Shown: piece by piece, positions 10,095-20,650 of the stretch
Layout of the letters: each line of letters begins with the position of its first letter
How positions within the stretch are numbered: the first letter of the stretch is position 1
Assembly: GCA_033296885.1 (NCBI GenBank)
Contig: MU863916.1
Coordinates: 124,001-188,000, forward strand
Length of the DNA stretch: 64,000 nucleotides
Reading direction: 5' to 3'
DNA from: Triangularia verruculosa
Taxonomy: Eukaryota > Ascomycota > Sordariomycetes > Sordariales > Podosporaceae
Translations under genes and position numbers: made by a program
Notes under the pieces: generated by a model
What the model was told of the DNA's origin: nothing
The model's database searches: none
What the model saw: the letters and a program-made list of their open reading frames with translations, nothing else

Positions 10095-11882
10095 ATATCC
10101 AGTAGCCGTCTCTCAACGGCCCGTCTAAGAGGTAACATCAACCCCCCTCCAATCATCACCACCTTCCACGAGAAAGGCAACTCCAGCGGCCGGCGTATCT
10201 CGTATCAGCACCTCCTCAGCCCGAAGATGATGTTCAGATATCGCAGCATCTCCACGATTTACTCGGTGTCTGCTTTCTCACCAACCGATGCCCGTCTTAC
10301 ATATTCTATAAACTTCCATCAGCATACCAACCCAAGACAGCAACCCTTCCATTTCAGTGCCCACAAACGTAAGCTGTGTGTAAGCCGTACAGCTGCACAC
10401 AACCCTCCCAAGCGCCGCTACCGCCATCCCTTCTCACCTACATTTTAACCTCACATATCCCTAATGTAGGTACACGTACGCGCCTCTGTAGGATCGATCG
10501 GAGACCAAGCGGCGGCCGCGGCTATAGCCTTACCTTACATCCTTACCACACACTCCCACACACTACACCGTCTTGCAGCGGAACCCTCGGCATCCACCGG
10601 ACCTCCATTTCTCACTCACCACACAACGTAGAGAAAAGTACAGGATATCACCCCGGTCAGTTACTTAACTCTCACCTTTATCTCCCGACGCCGATGCCGA
10701 CCGACAGACAGGCCACACATCCGCCGAGGGGACCGATACCGACAGGTTCCATTGTAGCTACCTATGAGGTGTGTATTGCTGCAAACAAGGCAGCAGCGTG
10801 GGGGTTCCCATCCATACTTCTTCCCTATCAGGTCCTTTTTCTATCAACATCAGTCAACATCCAACATCCAACATCCGAATCTGAAATCCTCTATCTTCTT
10901 TAATGTCGGAAACAGCGTGAATAGAACAGGGTGGGATGGGAGATAGATAGGTAAAGCAACAATTGCATCCCACCCCCCCTCCCAACCGCATTCTCCAATA
11001 TCAGTAGCCGCGGGGGGAAAAGAAATTGTCTTGGAGATCGTTCCGTAACACAATTCCTCAGCACCTTCTCTCATGTGAAAAAACTGACAAGGTCAATCTC
11101 CCGAGCTTGACTCCGAAAATTCTAGACATTTTTTATACTCTATCTCAAACCCCCGATGTCTCGCGCCAGTTCTCGTGTTTTTCTCGTGTGCTGTGTGTGC
11201 TCCCACGGTTTCGTCTTGTCTTAGACCACGACAGCGCGCCTCCTTCAAATCTGGAAGGTCTCGGCTCCTTGTGCTGTGTAACGTGAAGGAAATATCACCC
11301 TTAACAAATTCCCCCGCGGTTGGCGTGGGACCTGGTGAAAGTCGGATGTTTGAAACCCCCCGGGAAATGTCCACGGTGTGAGTGTGGGGGGACTGTCGGA
11401 TGTGGGATTGCACGGAGTAAAGAAGTAACGTTGACCTTTCTCGTGGGGGTCATCACTTCTAGTATTGGGGGTCAGAGAAGAAGAAGAAGAAATGCGAATT
11501 GGGGGTCAGGTAAACGTGGGTGACATGGCGGCTGGGGAACGGGTAAGTGGCTTGTGATATTGAGACTGTTATCTCGCGAGATGTACTTTTCCTGGGGCGG
11601 GGGGGGATGTATACTCTACTTTTTAGCAACCGTGGAACTCGAGCAATCCAACATCGCATGCCCTTATCACAAGGACGGTATTTGGTGTTGCAATATCTCT
11701 TGTCAAATTCCAAAAAAACATAAAAAAAATGGCATCGCTAATATTCGTTCCTCTATCGTCCCTCTCACGTGCGCCGCTGCTGGCTCGCGTTCATGTTGGT
11801 ATCCATTACCCGCTCGCTCCAACACACCCTCCCGTCCCCATCGTCTAAATCAAACACGCCGTCTAATTATTATTTTGATAGT
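10095..11882. other. Intergenic, no gene seen
   Basis: Between the element and the 3' end of cytochrome b5 I see only short overlapping frames without protein character. A (GAA)n-like tract lies near 11477, and a short palindromic GCGGCCGC lies at about 10511. No RNA gene is recognisable by eye. Confidence 0.45.
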
Positions 11883-12206
11883 CTAGAGCTTCGCCTCCTC
11901 CTTCAGCGTGCCGACCTTGAGCTTCGCGCCCCACTTGTCCATGACGCCCTTGGAGTGGTACTTCCAGAACTGCTTCGTCGCGTCCTTGCCGGCGAAGCGC
12001 TTGAGGATCTTGGCTCCGCCCGGGTGCTCGTCGACAAAGTCTGTCAAAGTCTGTCAGCTTTATCCTACATGTTGACTAGGTATTGGCGAGAGAGAGAGAC
12101 GGAGGAACGTACTGGCAATCTCGTAAACGCCGTCGTCAATGATGATGTACATGGACTTTTCGTCCTTGTGCTTGGCAACCTCGGCCTTGGTGATTTGAGC
12201 AGACAT
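11883..12206 (-). CDS. Cytochrome b5, short soluble form
   Basis: Exons 12206..12113 and 12040..11883 join in phase 1 to an 83-residue heme protein that carries electrons to redox partners such as desaturases or reductases. The start is MSAQITKAEVAKHKDEKSMY, then YIIIDDGVYEIANFVDEHPGG, where the histidine of HPGG is the first heme ligand, and KRFAGKDATKQFWKYHSKG, where the histidine of YHS is the second. It ends KVGTLKEEAKL without a C-terminal membrane anchor, so it is predicted soluble; a short form of this kind is common in filamentous ascomycetes. Two CAG acceptors occur in tandem at the 3' end of the intron (GACAGACTTTGACAG); only the second keeps the DEHPGG frame. Confidence 0.93.
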
Positions 12207-12931
12207 GATGTTTGGCTGTGAGTGTTTGGCTTTAGGAGACTTTGACAAGGAGTAGGTAGAGAATGTCGTGGTCGCAAGAGGTAGTAAAGAGAGACAGCGG
12301 TGTATAGTTGAAAAGACGAGACGCTTGCTTGTTAATCCCTTAAAGACAAGTGGTTGTCGGCTGGGAGGTTCCCCCCAAGATCAACCTCGGCTCGGCTTAG
12401 CGATCGCATGCACGCGCCAAGAACTTGGGGAAGAGTCGAGAATTGTGGGGCATCCTCTCCACCCCGCAGACGTCACAGCCGATCCCCGGATTTTGTGAGC
12501 CGATCTGGGCCAGGACCTATCATCAGCGGATTCACTTCATAGGGTCTTCTATAGAACTCATAGTACTTATGTATCTCTAACATTACTCCTAGATCTGACT
12601 CGCCATCTGACCCTGACTCTGACTCGGCCCTGGAGCAGGGTCGTTGTCATTGCCATTGCGCACATTCAGTCTTTCCATGGAGGCTTGTTGGACCGGTAAT
12701 AATCTAAACTCCATATTGTTCCTAAGCTAGAAATTCCAAAAAAAAATAACCAACGCTCGGTGTAGGGTAGGCTAATGAGTGAACCACTCTACCTTAGAAC
12801 CACCCAAAATACCGTCCTGCTCCAAACACCATACTGGCCACTAAGCCACCCAGAGAGGAGAAGTATAACACAGAAACAATGCCAAACAAGCCAAGCCAAG
12901 TTCCTCGCCCTCGTACTCACACGCAGGATCC
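12207..12931. other. Intergenic, cytochrome b5 promoter
   Basis: This stretch lies upstream of cytochrome b5 and downstream of the coiled-coil gene, both on the minus strand. It holds no supported coding region. A CTGACTCTGACTC-type short repeat is seen at 12610-12625. Confidence 0.5.
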
Positions 12932-14140
12932 TCACCAGTCATCGTCACTGGAATCCTGCTCGATAAGATCCCCTGAACCATCAGAGGACCCGTCACAAGC
13001 AGTTTCATCTTCCCACTTCTGCTCATCCTCTTGCTCATCCTCTTGCTCTTGCTCATCAATCACTTCACACCCGCGCATACAGTGGGAGCAGCTCTCATCG
13101 GACTCACCCCAGTCATTTCCACGGCTCGCAATGGCCGGGCTCGACGAGACCTCAGGCATCTCACCTCCCCTACCCTTCACCTCAACCATAACCCCATCAA
13201 CCTCATCCCTCAACTCCTCAATCTGGTCGACAACATCCTCAAACCAATCATTCTGCACCCTCAGGCTAGTCATGACCATCTCAAGCACCTCACCCATCTT
13301 CTCCTCCGACTCGTCCAACCTCTCCCTCACATACCCCTTCATCCCCGCGTACCTCGCATCAACCAGCTCCATCACCCCATCAAAACCCCTCTTACAACCG
13401 TCATCAATCTGATTCAACCGATTAGCCGTATACCCCCCCCACTCCGCCCTTAACTGCTGCCCCTTGCGTTTGTCGTCATCCAGTCTCGCATGCAGCTTAT
13501 CCATATGCTCAACAAACCGACCATACAGCGCATGTTCAGATCTCGCGATGCAGTCGAACACGGCAGCCTTGTCCCTGTTCAGACGATCATCCAACTCGAC
13601 CATGCCCTCCTCCAGACGGTCCTCCAGCTCAGCCGCGCACTCAACAAAGAGAAACTCCTCGGCCTCCTCGACCCTCTCTGTCAGCTTCGTGAACTTGTTG
13701 TTCATGTCGCGCTGCATGTCGTTGACTTTCTGGGCGAGGAGCTCCATCTTCCTGTCTTGCTTGGCGAACTTGTCCATGATCATGAGGGCGAGGTCCTCGT
13801 TGCTGATGGAACCGGGTGGTGGTGGTGGTGTGGTTTGTGATGGTGATGATGATGATGGCTTGGCCTCGAGCTTGTCCAGACGGGCAGTCACCTCGTTCAG
13901 TTTGGCCATGATGTCTGCGTTGGTGACCTTCCCGGCAGGCCAGAGGTTGGCGAGGACGGTGGAGAGGTTGGCCTGTTCGGTGGGGGGTTGTTGCTGGGTG
14001 GGCTCCTCAGCAACATCAGTGGTTGTCTCGGCGGTGGGCCAGAGACGGCGGATGCTGTCGACCATGTCGGCGGCGATCTCGTTGAGGAGGTCGAGGGTCA
14101 GGATGGATTCCCCCGTGTTATCGTTGTCAACGGTGTCCAT
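12932..14140 (-). CDS. Acidic coiled-coil protein, unknown
   Basis: A single-exon frame of 402 residues, starting at the ATG read at 14140 (MDTVDNDNTGESILTLDLLN). The frame is open further upstream but only from a TTG. I do not recognise a family. After a Pro/Gln/Ser linker (residues ~60-115, including a PPPPP run) the middle ~200 residues are a heptad-like coiled coil with many Glu, Leu, Met and Arg (KMELLAQKVNDMQRDMNN, KFTKLTERVEEAEEFL). The last ~60 residues are strongly acidic (EQEQEDEQEDEQ) and end in DSSDDDW. There is no membrane segment or catalytic motif. A scaffold or cytoskeletal role is possible but not shown. It lies between cytochrome b5 and the RIP-mutated block, where lineage-specific genes are frequent. 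Confidence 0.7.
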   Translation of the reverse strand: MDTVDNDNTGESILTLDLLNEIAADMVDSIRRLWPTAETTTDVAEEPTQQQPPTEQANLSTVLANLWPAGKVTNADIMAKLNEVTARLDKLEAKPSSSSPSQTTPPPPPGSISNEDLALMIMDKFAKQDRKMELLAQKVNDMQRDMNNKFTKLTERVEEAEEFLFVECAAELEDRLEEGMVELDDRLNRDKAAVFDCIARSEHALYGRFVEHMDKLHARLDDDKRKGQQLRAEWGGYTANRLNQIDDGCKRGFDGVMELVDARYAGMKGYVRERLDESEEKMGEVLEMVMTSLRVQNDWFEDVVDQIEELRDEVDGVMVEVKGRGGEMPEVSSSPAIASRGNDWGESDESCSHCMRGCEVIDEQEQEDEQEDEQKWEDETACDGSSDGSGDLIEQDSSDDDW

Positions 14141-14683
14141 CGTGTCGGGAAACGGTCCGGCAGGCTGGGCTCGCGAACGGAGCCGGTGTTGTGGTTGTCT
14201 GTGTGAGTAGCGTGGGTGACCTGCATAAAACGGCTGCAACGAGGGTATATCGTTGTTGGCTAGGTGCCCTTAGCGTATCGGTCGTGTATGTGATATGTGG
14301 GTGAAAGAGTGGGAAATGGAAAGGAGAAAAGTGGGAAGCAGCAGCAGGTTTTATAATAAATCTGGTAAATTATGTGCAAAAGCTAATCTCGAGTGGCTTT
14401 TTTAGACTTTTTAACACCCTCTGAACCCTCAACGACAGTCTCAGTCACAAACCCAAGCCCAAAGCCTCTTCCTCCAGCAGAGCCATGGCAAGGAGGAAAA
14501 CCTTGAGAGTAAGAAGGTTTGCTCCATTAACCTACCCTTATCTCACCACCACCGCCCATCATACCTACCCGCCCCCCGGAACTTTCTTCTCGCGACGTAG
14601 CTTCAAGCTTCACCTCAACCAGATGCTTGAGATTGGAGTCGGCATATCGATGTTCAACAAAAAGATGGCGGTGTCAATGGCTA
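14141..14683. other. Intergenic
   Basis: Promoter side of the coiled-coil gene and 3' side of the next minus-strand gene. No gene or repeat is supported. Confidence 0.45.
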
Positions 14684-15302
14684 TCATGCACTGGGCCACC
14701 CGAGTGGACGCAAGCCCAACATCTCCCAGACTATAAGGTACTCTACCCCTTTGATGGAATCATGTCCCACACCACCCGCGCCGAAGTGAATGCCAACCAC
14801 CTCCTTTGCCACCGTGGCAGTCGGCAGATCGAATGTAGCCATGAACCATATGGGTACATGGTGCCCTCTCAAAACTATCGGATAGAAGATGACGACTCTT
14901 TCTGTTTGGTATCCGCCGAGCGTAATGGGATTAGAGGGGCAGTCGTGGGCACGCGGCTGCACCCGCATGTTGGAGAGGGCGCGCGTGGGCACGTTCAGCC
15001 AATCGATGTTTGGAGGACCACTCCTATATGGCCCGGGCGGGAGGGGCGGGAAAATCCAGCCAAAGACCTTGAGTTCTGGCCAGTCGATGCAGATGAAGAA
15101 TCGGCTGGTGCGACGGCATTAAGTCGATTGAGAAGAGGAGACCGTTCCTGTTTCTTGTGATCGTCTCGATGCCGTTTCACTGCCTCACGAAGCTTGCTGA
15201 GGAGAGGAGGGAGGGGGGCTAGGGGTGTGAGGGAAATGGGATAGAAGGGAGGGAAGGAAGGATATACTTGACCAGAACCGAGCAAGCCTTACCGATGGCC
15301 AT
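14684..15302 (-). CDS. Small unknown protein beside the RIP block
   Basis: I do not recognise this product. Three exons, 15302..15293, 15179..15068 and 15023..14684, join in frame to 153 residues. Intron 1 starts GTAAGG directly after ATGGCCATCG and ends GAGGCAG; intron 2 starts GTCTTT and ends ATATAG. The two longer exons lie in different frames and are linked only by the 44-bp intron, and the join gives a continuous SRSGPPNIDWLNVPTRALSN. The N-terminal 45 residues are basic and Ser-rich; the remainder is compact and hydrophobic (TERVVIFYPIVLRGHHVPIW, EYLIVWEMLGLRPLGW). A 10-nt first exon and a weak donor in intron 2 lower the certainty. Confidence 0.5.
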
Positions 15303-15844
15303 TGTCTCCTCGGAAAAGTAGTCGTGCGCAGAGGAGGGAGGACGGGCCAAAAAGGCAAAGTAGTTGAAAGGAAGGACTGGAGGGGTAACCTGTTATTTTT
15401 CTGCTGTTTATTTTGAGGTCTGAAATCAGTCTTTATCTATCTAAATGTGTCCAGAAGTGTCGATGGCTGTCCTGTCTTGTCGTGATTAAGTTATGGCTTG
15501 AGATACCTTGTCTTCGTATACTGTCCTTTTGACATATTTATACTGTTAAATATCTAATATCATTTTGTCTCTAGGTACCTTATATTTAATTTAGATACCG
15601 TTCCCTTTACCCGCCTTATATCACCTCTCCTTTTTATCACACACCAACCACCGCCACCACCCATCACACCTAATACTCCCCTTTCAACAAAGGAATACCA
15701 TATCAACTTCCGCCCGCTCCTTTGCTGATATTTAACAAGACACAGTTCTTAATCAGCACCCACTGTACATACAACGCCCAAAGAGTCGACTAAATGCGTC
15801 CTTAAAACTCTCCCCATTGGGACCCTTGTTCTCACGCTTCGAAA
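15303..15844. other. Transition into AT-rich DNA
   Basis: Normal-composition DNA with no supported gene. GC falls steadily from about 15400; from about 15845 the sequence is AT-saturated. Confidence 0.5.
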
Positions 15845-16684
15845 TAAGTATTAAAGGGCGTATTATTTTAATATAACGAAAATAGTAAATTATATTCGGT
15901 TATTTTTTTTTAATAAAATATACTATAATTAAATATAATTATAAAATTTATAATAAAGAACTTTTAATAATTATAAAAGTGTTTAAAAAATAAAAACCGG
16001 AATTATAAAGTAACCGAAACGCCGTCGAAATTATAATAAATTATAAAAGTTTTTAATACTTTACTATAACGAAACTCTTAAATTAAAAATAAATTTATTA
16101 ATCCGAATTCCTTAATAACTTTCATTTTTAAATCTAATACTATATAAAAAAATATAGTACTATATTAAACATACTTTTATAACGCCCCGGCAATACCCTA
16201 TAAAATACCTGTAACCTTTTTAATGATTATATTTTAAACCGGATATATATATTTCTTCCTTTTAAAAAATAAACTATTATAAATAAAGTAATTAAATCGT
16301 TAAATTTACTTAATATAAACGTTTTATAATTAATTAATAATTATATTAATAAAGTATATATAATTTATAATATTATTATTAAAATTTTAAAAATTATAAT
16401 CGATTTAAAAAAGAAAAGGTTTTCTAAGTTTATAAGTAAAGAACTTCGAACTTTTAAAGGAAACTATATAATAATAAATAACCGGGTTTTCGTAAAAGAG
16501 AAATTTTAAATCCCTTTTTATAACTATATTAAATTATAAATTTTATATTATACTTATTTAACTTTATTAATAAATTATTTTAATAAATATAAAACTTTCG
16601 ATTTAATATATAAAATATATTATTAACCTAAACTATTTTAATTTATCGTTACTTTTATGAAAAGATATTATTTATATTGAAATA

Positions 16685-17355
16685 GGTATGGCTCATATAC
16701 AGGCCTAAGGGCCCTGTAGCTTATACACTAAATAGCGCAGCGGAATTGTCACACACGATACCTGTAGCTCACTGCTGGGGTACTGGGCTACAGCACCTTG
16801 AGGGTGCTGTATAACAGAGAATTAGTGGGTAACCTTCTGTATTTGTAGCAATAGCCTTCTAAAGTCCACTATAATACTCTGTAGTAGGGTTCGTACTCGA
16901 CCTCTACCACATACCCACCGAGGGCCTTCCAGGGCCTTGCACCCCAGGGCGGGCAGATAGGCCAGAGTATGGCTTGGAAGACCCCGATTTTGGTGAGGTT
17001 GGCAAAAAAGCGACTCACGCCCATACAAAAGTCCACCCAAACCGCCCCCCTTATAACCAAAGTACGGGTCATCGTAGGGTTAGGGTTCCACCAATTATGC
17101 AAGGCATGTATATAGGCCTTAATAGCCTAAATATAAAATATAGGCCATTTTGGTCTACTAAGGCCTCCGATGCAGGCCTTTGAAGTGCCCTGAGGTAGTG
17201 GGTGGAGCCTTTCCCTGGGTGCCGGGTAGGCGAGGATTGCCGGGTAGGTGACTTTGCCGTTGACTTGGCCGAATTCAGTATTCCACTACAACCAACACCA
17301 CGTAGTATTACAGCAGCCAACCCACTGTAATTACAGGCCTCACGGGGACCTGTTT
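16685..17355. other. Normal-composition island inside the RIP block
   Basis: For about 670 bp the composition returns to roughly 50% GC with abrupt edges, then falls back to AT-saturated DNA. Both ends carry a similar quasi-palindromic word: ACAGGCCTAAGGGCCCTGT at the left (about 16699) and ACAGGCCTCACGGGGACCTG at the right (about 17333). There is no convincing coding frame; the longest are 69-83 codons. The island escaped the mutation that hit its flanks, so it probably inserted later or was single-copy. TTAGGGTTAGGG-like DNA lies at 17075-17088. Confidence 0.6.
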
Positions 17356-20232
17356 TAACAATTTATATATTAAAACGAAATTTTTATATACTTTACTAAC
17401 GGAATTTCTTTAATTATTACTAATACCTTTTAAATTATAATCGGATATTTTAATTAACTTCGTCGGACTATTATTACTTTATAAATAAAACGGTTTAAAT
17501 TATAAAAATATTATAATAATAATAGATAAATTAACGAAAATATACTATTATATTCTAATAAAAAATACTATAACTGAAATTATAATTAAATACTTTATAA
17601 TTAACGTTTATAAGTTTTATAATACTTTTAATTTTATTATATCAGATAAAAGTTTTTAATTTATATTTATCTTTTTTAAAAAAAAATTATTTTTTAAATG
17701 TTATATTAAAAACTTTAATAATATTCCACCCTAAAATCGATAATTAAATCGAAACTATAAATATAAATATAAAGTAATATCTATATATATATTATTCCTT
17801 TTATTAAAATAATTAAGTCGATTAATTACCTTTAATTAAATTTATAATTAATAATTATATTTTTGAAACGATAAGCTTATCTTTATTCTTTATAAATTAT
17901 AATTGATACCTGAAAATAAGGATTAAATCTGTCGAAATATCTGATATTATTAAAATTATATTATAATAAAGGAAATTCCTTTATATTAAAATAGTTACGG
18001 AACGCCTTTAATATACCGTCGTTAAATATTAAACGTTTATAATTAAAATATAAAAAAATATATTTATTATATAAATATAAAGCGGGTAAAGTACTTTAAT
18101 TATACTGTTGAGGATAAAGTCTAAGTTAATATATACTACTTAATTTCGAACCGTTTAAGCCTTAAATTAAATAATAAATAAAAAAGACTATTTAGTATAA
18201 TAAAAATATATAAAAGAATAGTAGTAATTATATTACTTTTTAATTTTAAAGTTTTCCCGGTATTTTATATATTATTAATTAAAAGGTATAACGAAAAAAT
18301 ATTAAATTAAAAAATTATTCATAAAAAGTTTAACCGGTGGACCGTTAATATTATATTAACGGATAATTATAATAATACTGGTAAAAAGGAGTAGTTTTTT
18401 AAAAAAATCTTAAATTTTAAAATAATATAAAATTAATTAAAATATAAGGTAAAATAATTATAATTCTATTACTTTATTTAAAAATTAATAATAAATTTAA
18501 AGGGATATAATAATAATATCGAATTATTTTATAAAAAAAATCTATTAAAGCTGAGATCATTCGAAGAAATTGTAAAAATAGAAATTAAATTAAAATTACG
18601 GTTAACGAAAGAAGCGGAAAGAAATAAAGCGGAAAAAGATAAAGTAAAAGAAAATAAGGTGTAAATTATTATAAGAAAAAAATAAAAAAAACTTAAAAAG
18701 TTATAAGGATTATAAGTTTTTAGTTTTTATAGGGAAATAGAGTATATATAAAGTAGTAAATTATTTATAAGGAAATTAAAATAAAATAATAAAAATATAT
18801 AAATTATATTATATTAAAAGTTTAAATTAACGGGTCGAAATAAAAATAATAAAAAAATAATAATATTTTATAAATTAAAAAATATAAAAAAACTATTTAT
18901 AAAATCATCGATAATTTATTAAATAAAATCCCCGGTTATTTCGTTATTATTATCGGCGTTAACTTCGTAATAATTTATAACTATATTAGTAATTTTCTCC
19001 TGAATTGCTATTATCGTAATAATTATTATAATATAGGCCAGGTCTTTAAATAATAATTAGAAAGTAAAGGTAAATCGCTACTTTTCTATATATATAATAA
19101 TATCGTTATACTCCGCTGAAAGATTTTAAAAAATAAAAAAAACCTTAATAAATAAAATAAAAATCTCGTAATAGCTCGAAAAGAATTATATATAAATAAA
19201 GTAGATAAACTACTAATATATTAATAATTAACCGGTAAAAGAATAAAAAGTAAAAACGTACTTTAATATATTTTTTAATATTAATAATAGTAAAAGCTTT
19301 CCGCTATACTTTAATAAATACTTTAAAAGAAAAAATAAATTACTATAGTATAGAATCGTTAATAAACTGACGGGTTAAAGTCAATATAATAAACTTATAA
19401 TAATAACTTTTATAATCTAATTATAAATTACTAATAAATAAATATAAACTTTATCGGATTCTTTTATATTTATATCTTTAATAATCTCCTAAAATTATTT
19501 AAAAAACTTTAAAATAATAATAAAATTATAGAAATTACTTATTATTTCGGTAAAGATTTATTAAAGAGGAATTAATAAAATAATAACGATTTATTAAAAT
19601 AATATTATTACTTACCTACTTATAATTCTTTTTACCTTTAATATAATATTAATATTTTTTAATTATAACCTACTTAAATTAATAATAAATTATAAATAAA
19701 ATAAAATTATTAATATTAAACTTATTAAAAATAAACCGGAAATAAATAAAGTAAACTTAATAAATCGGTAAAACAGTATTAATATAATTATATTAATTAA
19801 TTTCTATAAATATAATAATAAATCGATAATAAAACGAAACGTAAAATAAAAAAGAAAAAAAAAACAGAATAATAAAGGAAAATTATAATTAAAATATTAA
19901 TAAAATAATAATAAAGAAATAAAAGAATAATAACTACGAAAGTTTAAAAAATAATAAAAATAAAAATAATAAAATTATAAGGATAGAAAGAATTTAAAAA
20001 TTACGTAAATAATAATAGTAAAATAAAAAAGATTTTTAAGTAAAATATATATATTTCATTTTAAATTTTATAAAGTAAATAAAGTAAAGCGAAATAAAGT
20101 AAAAACTATATAATAAAAAAGTTATAATAACGGGAAAATAATATTTACCCGAAGTTTAAGGATAAATAAAGACTTTTTAATCGAAAGTATAATTTAAAAG
20201 TAATTAAAAGTAACTATATTTTAAAAAGGGGG

Positions 20233-20645
20233 GGTACTATTACGGTACCGAAGTAATATCTCGGGGTTATAGTAGTAGAGCACTAGCGAGGCAATAACGT
20301 TTAGACCTATATTTAAATACCCCTTCCTTAGAAACTTCGCTCTTTTTTCCCTCTCCTTCACATAATAATAGAATACTTAACCTAATCCCTTAATCGGCAC
20401 TGTAATAATTACTTAAAAATTATTTAAAAATAGCGAGCTTCCTTCGTTATTTATATTAGTCCTTATTTAAATAACTTTTAATCTAAGTTTGTATTTAATT
20501 TTTTTTTAAAAAAAAAACTATAAGCTTTACGCTACCTTTATTACTTAATATAATTTAACTTTCTACTAATACAAACCCTTTATTAATAAACCTTTACCTT
20601 AATGGACTAATATGAGAGTTTAGGCGTAATATTTGGTAATAACGG
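20233..20645 (+). repeat. Probable LTR at the right end of the retroelement
   Basis: A G7 purine tract at about 20227-20233 (polypurine-tract position) is followed by TACTATTACGGTACCG; the region ends near TTTGGTAATAACGGGATTA, whose inverse resembles the start, as LTR ends do after RIP. Inside are a TATTTAAATACC TATA-like element (about 20312) and a CT-rich run, as in promoters of fungal Ty3/gypsy LTRs. No matching left LTR was found by eye. Confidence 0.5.
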
Positions 20646-20650
20646 GATTA

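Larger units (their letters stand above)
15845..20650. mobile_element. RIP-degraded retroelement block
   Basis: About 4.1 kb of this block is almost pure A and T, with TA-rich words everywhere and no open frame beyond a few codons on either strand. Remaining C and G are mostly in CG or CC/GG contexts, as expected after repeat-induced point mutation (C to T at CpA in duplicated DNA). Lysine- and glutamate-like codon runs survive at 18560-18660, and a purine tract GGGGGGG followed by LTR-like DNA closes the block at 20227. This fits an old LTR retrotransposon inserted in plus orientation, but no reverse-transcriptase motif can be read. A 5' LTR is not recognisable. Confidence 0.8.

Noticed and set aside
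20233..20645. Complete LTR retrotransposon with both LTRs
   Set aside because: Only a right-hand LTR-like segment is visible; no left LTR or polymerase motif can be read through the mutation.
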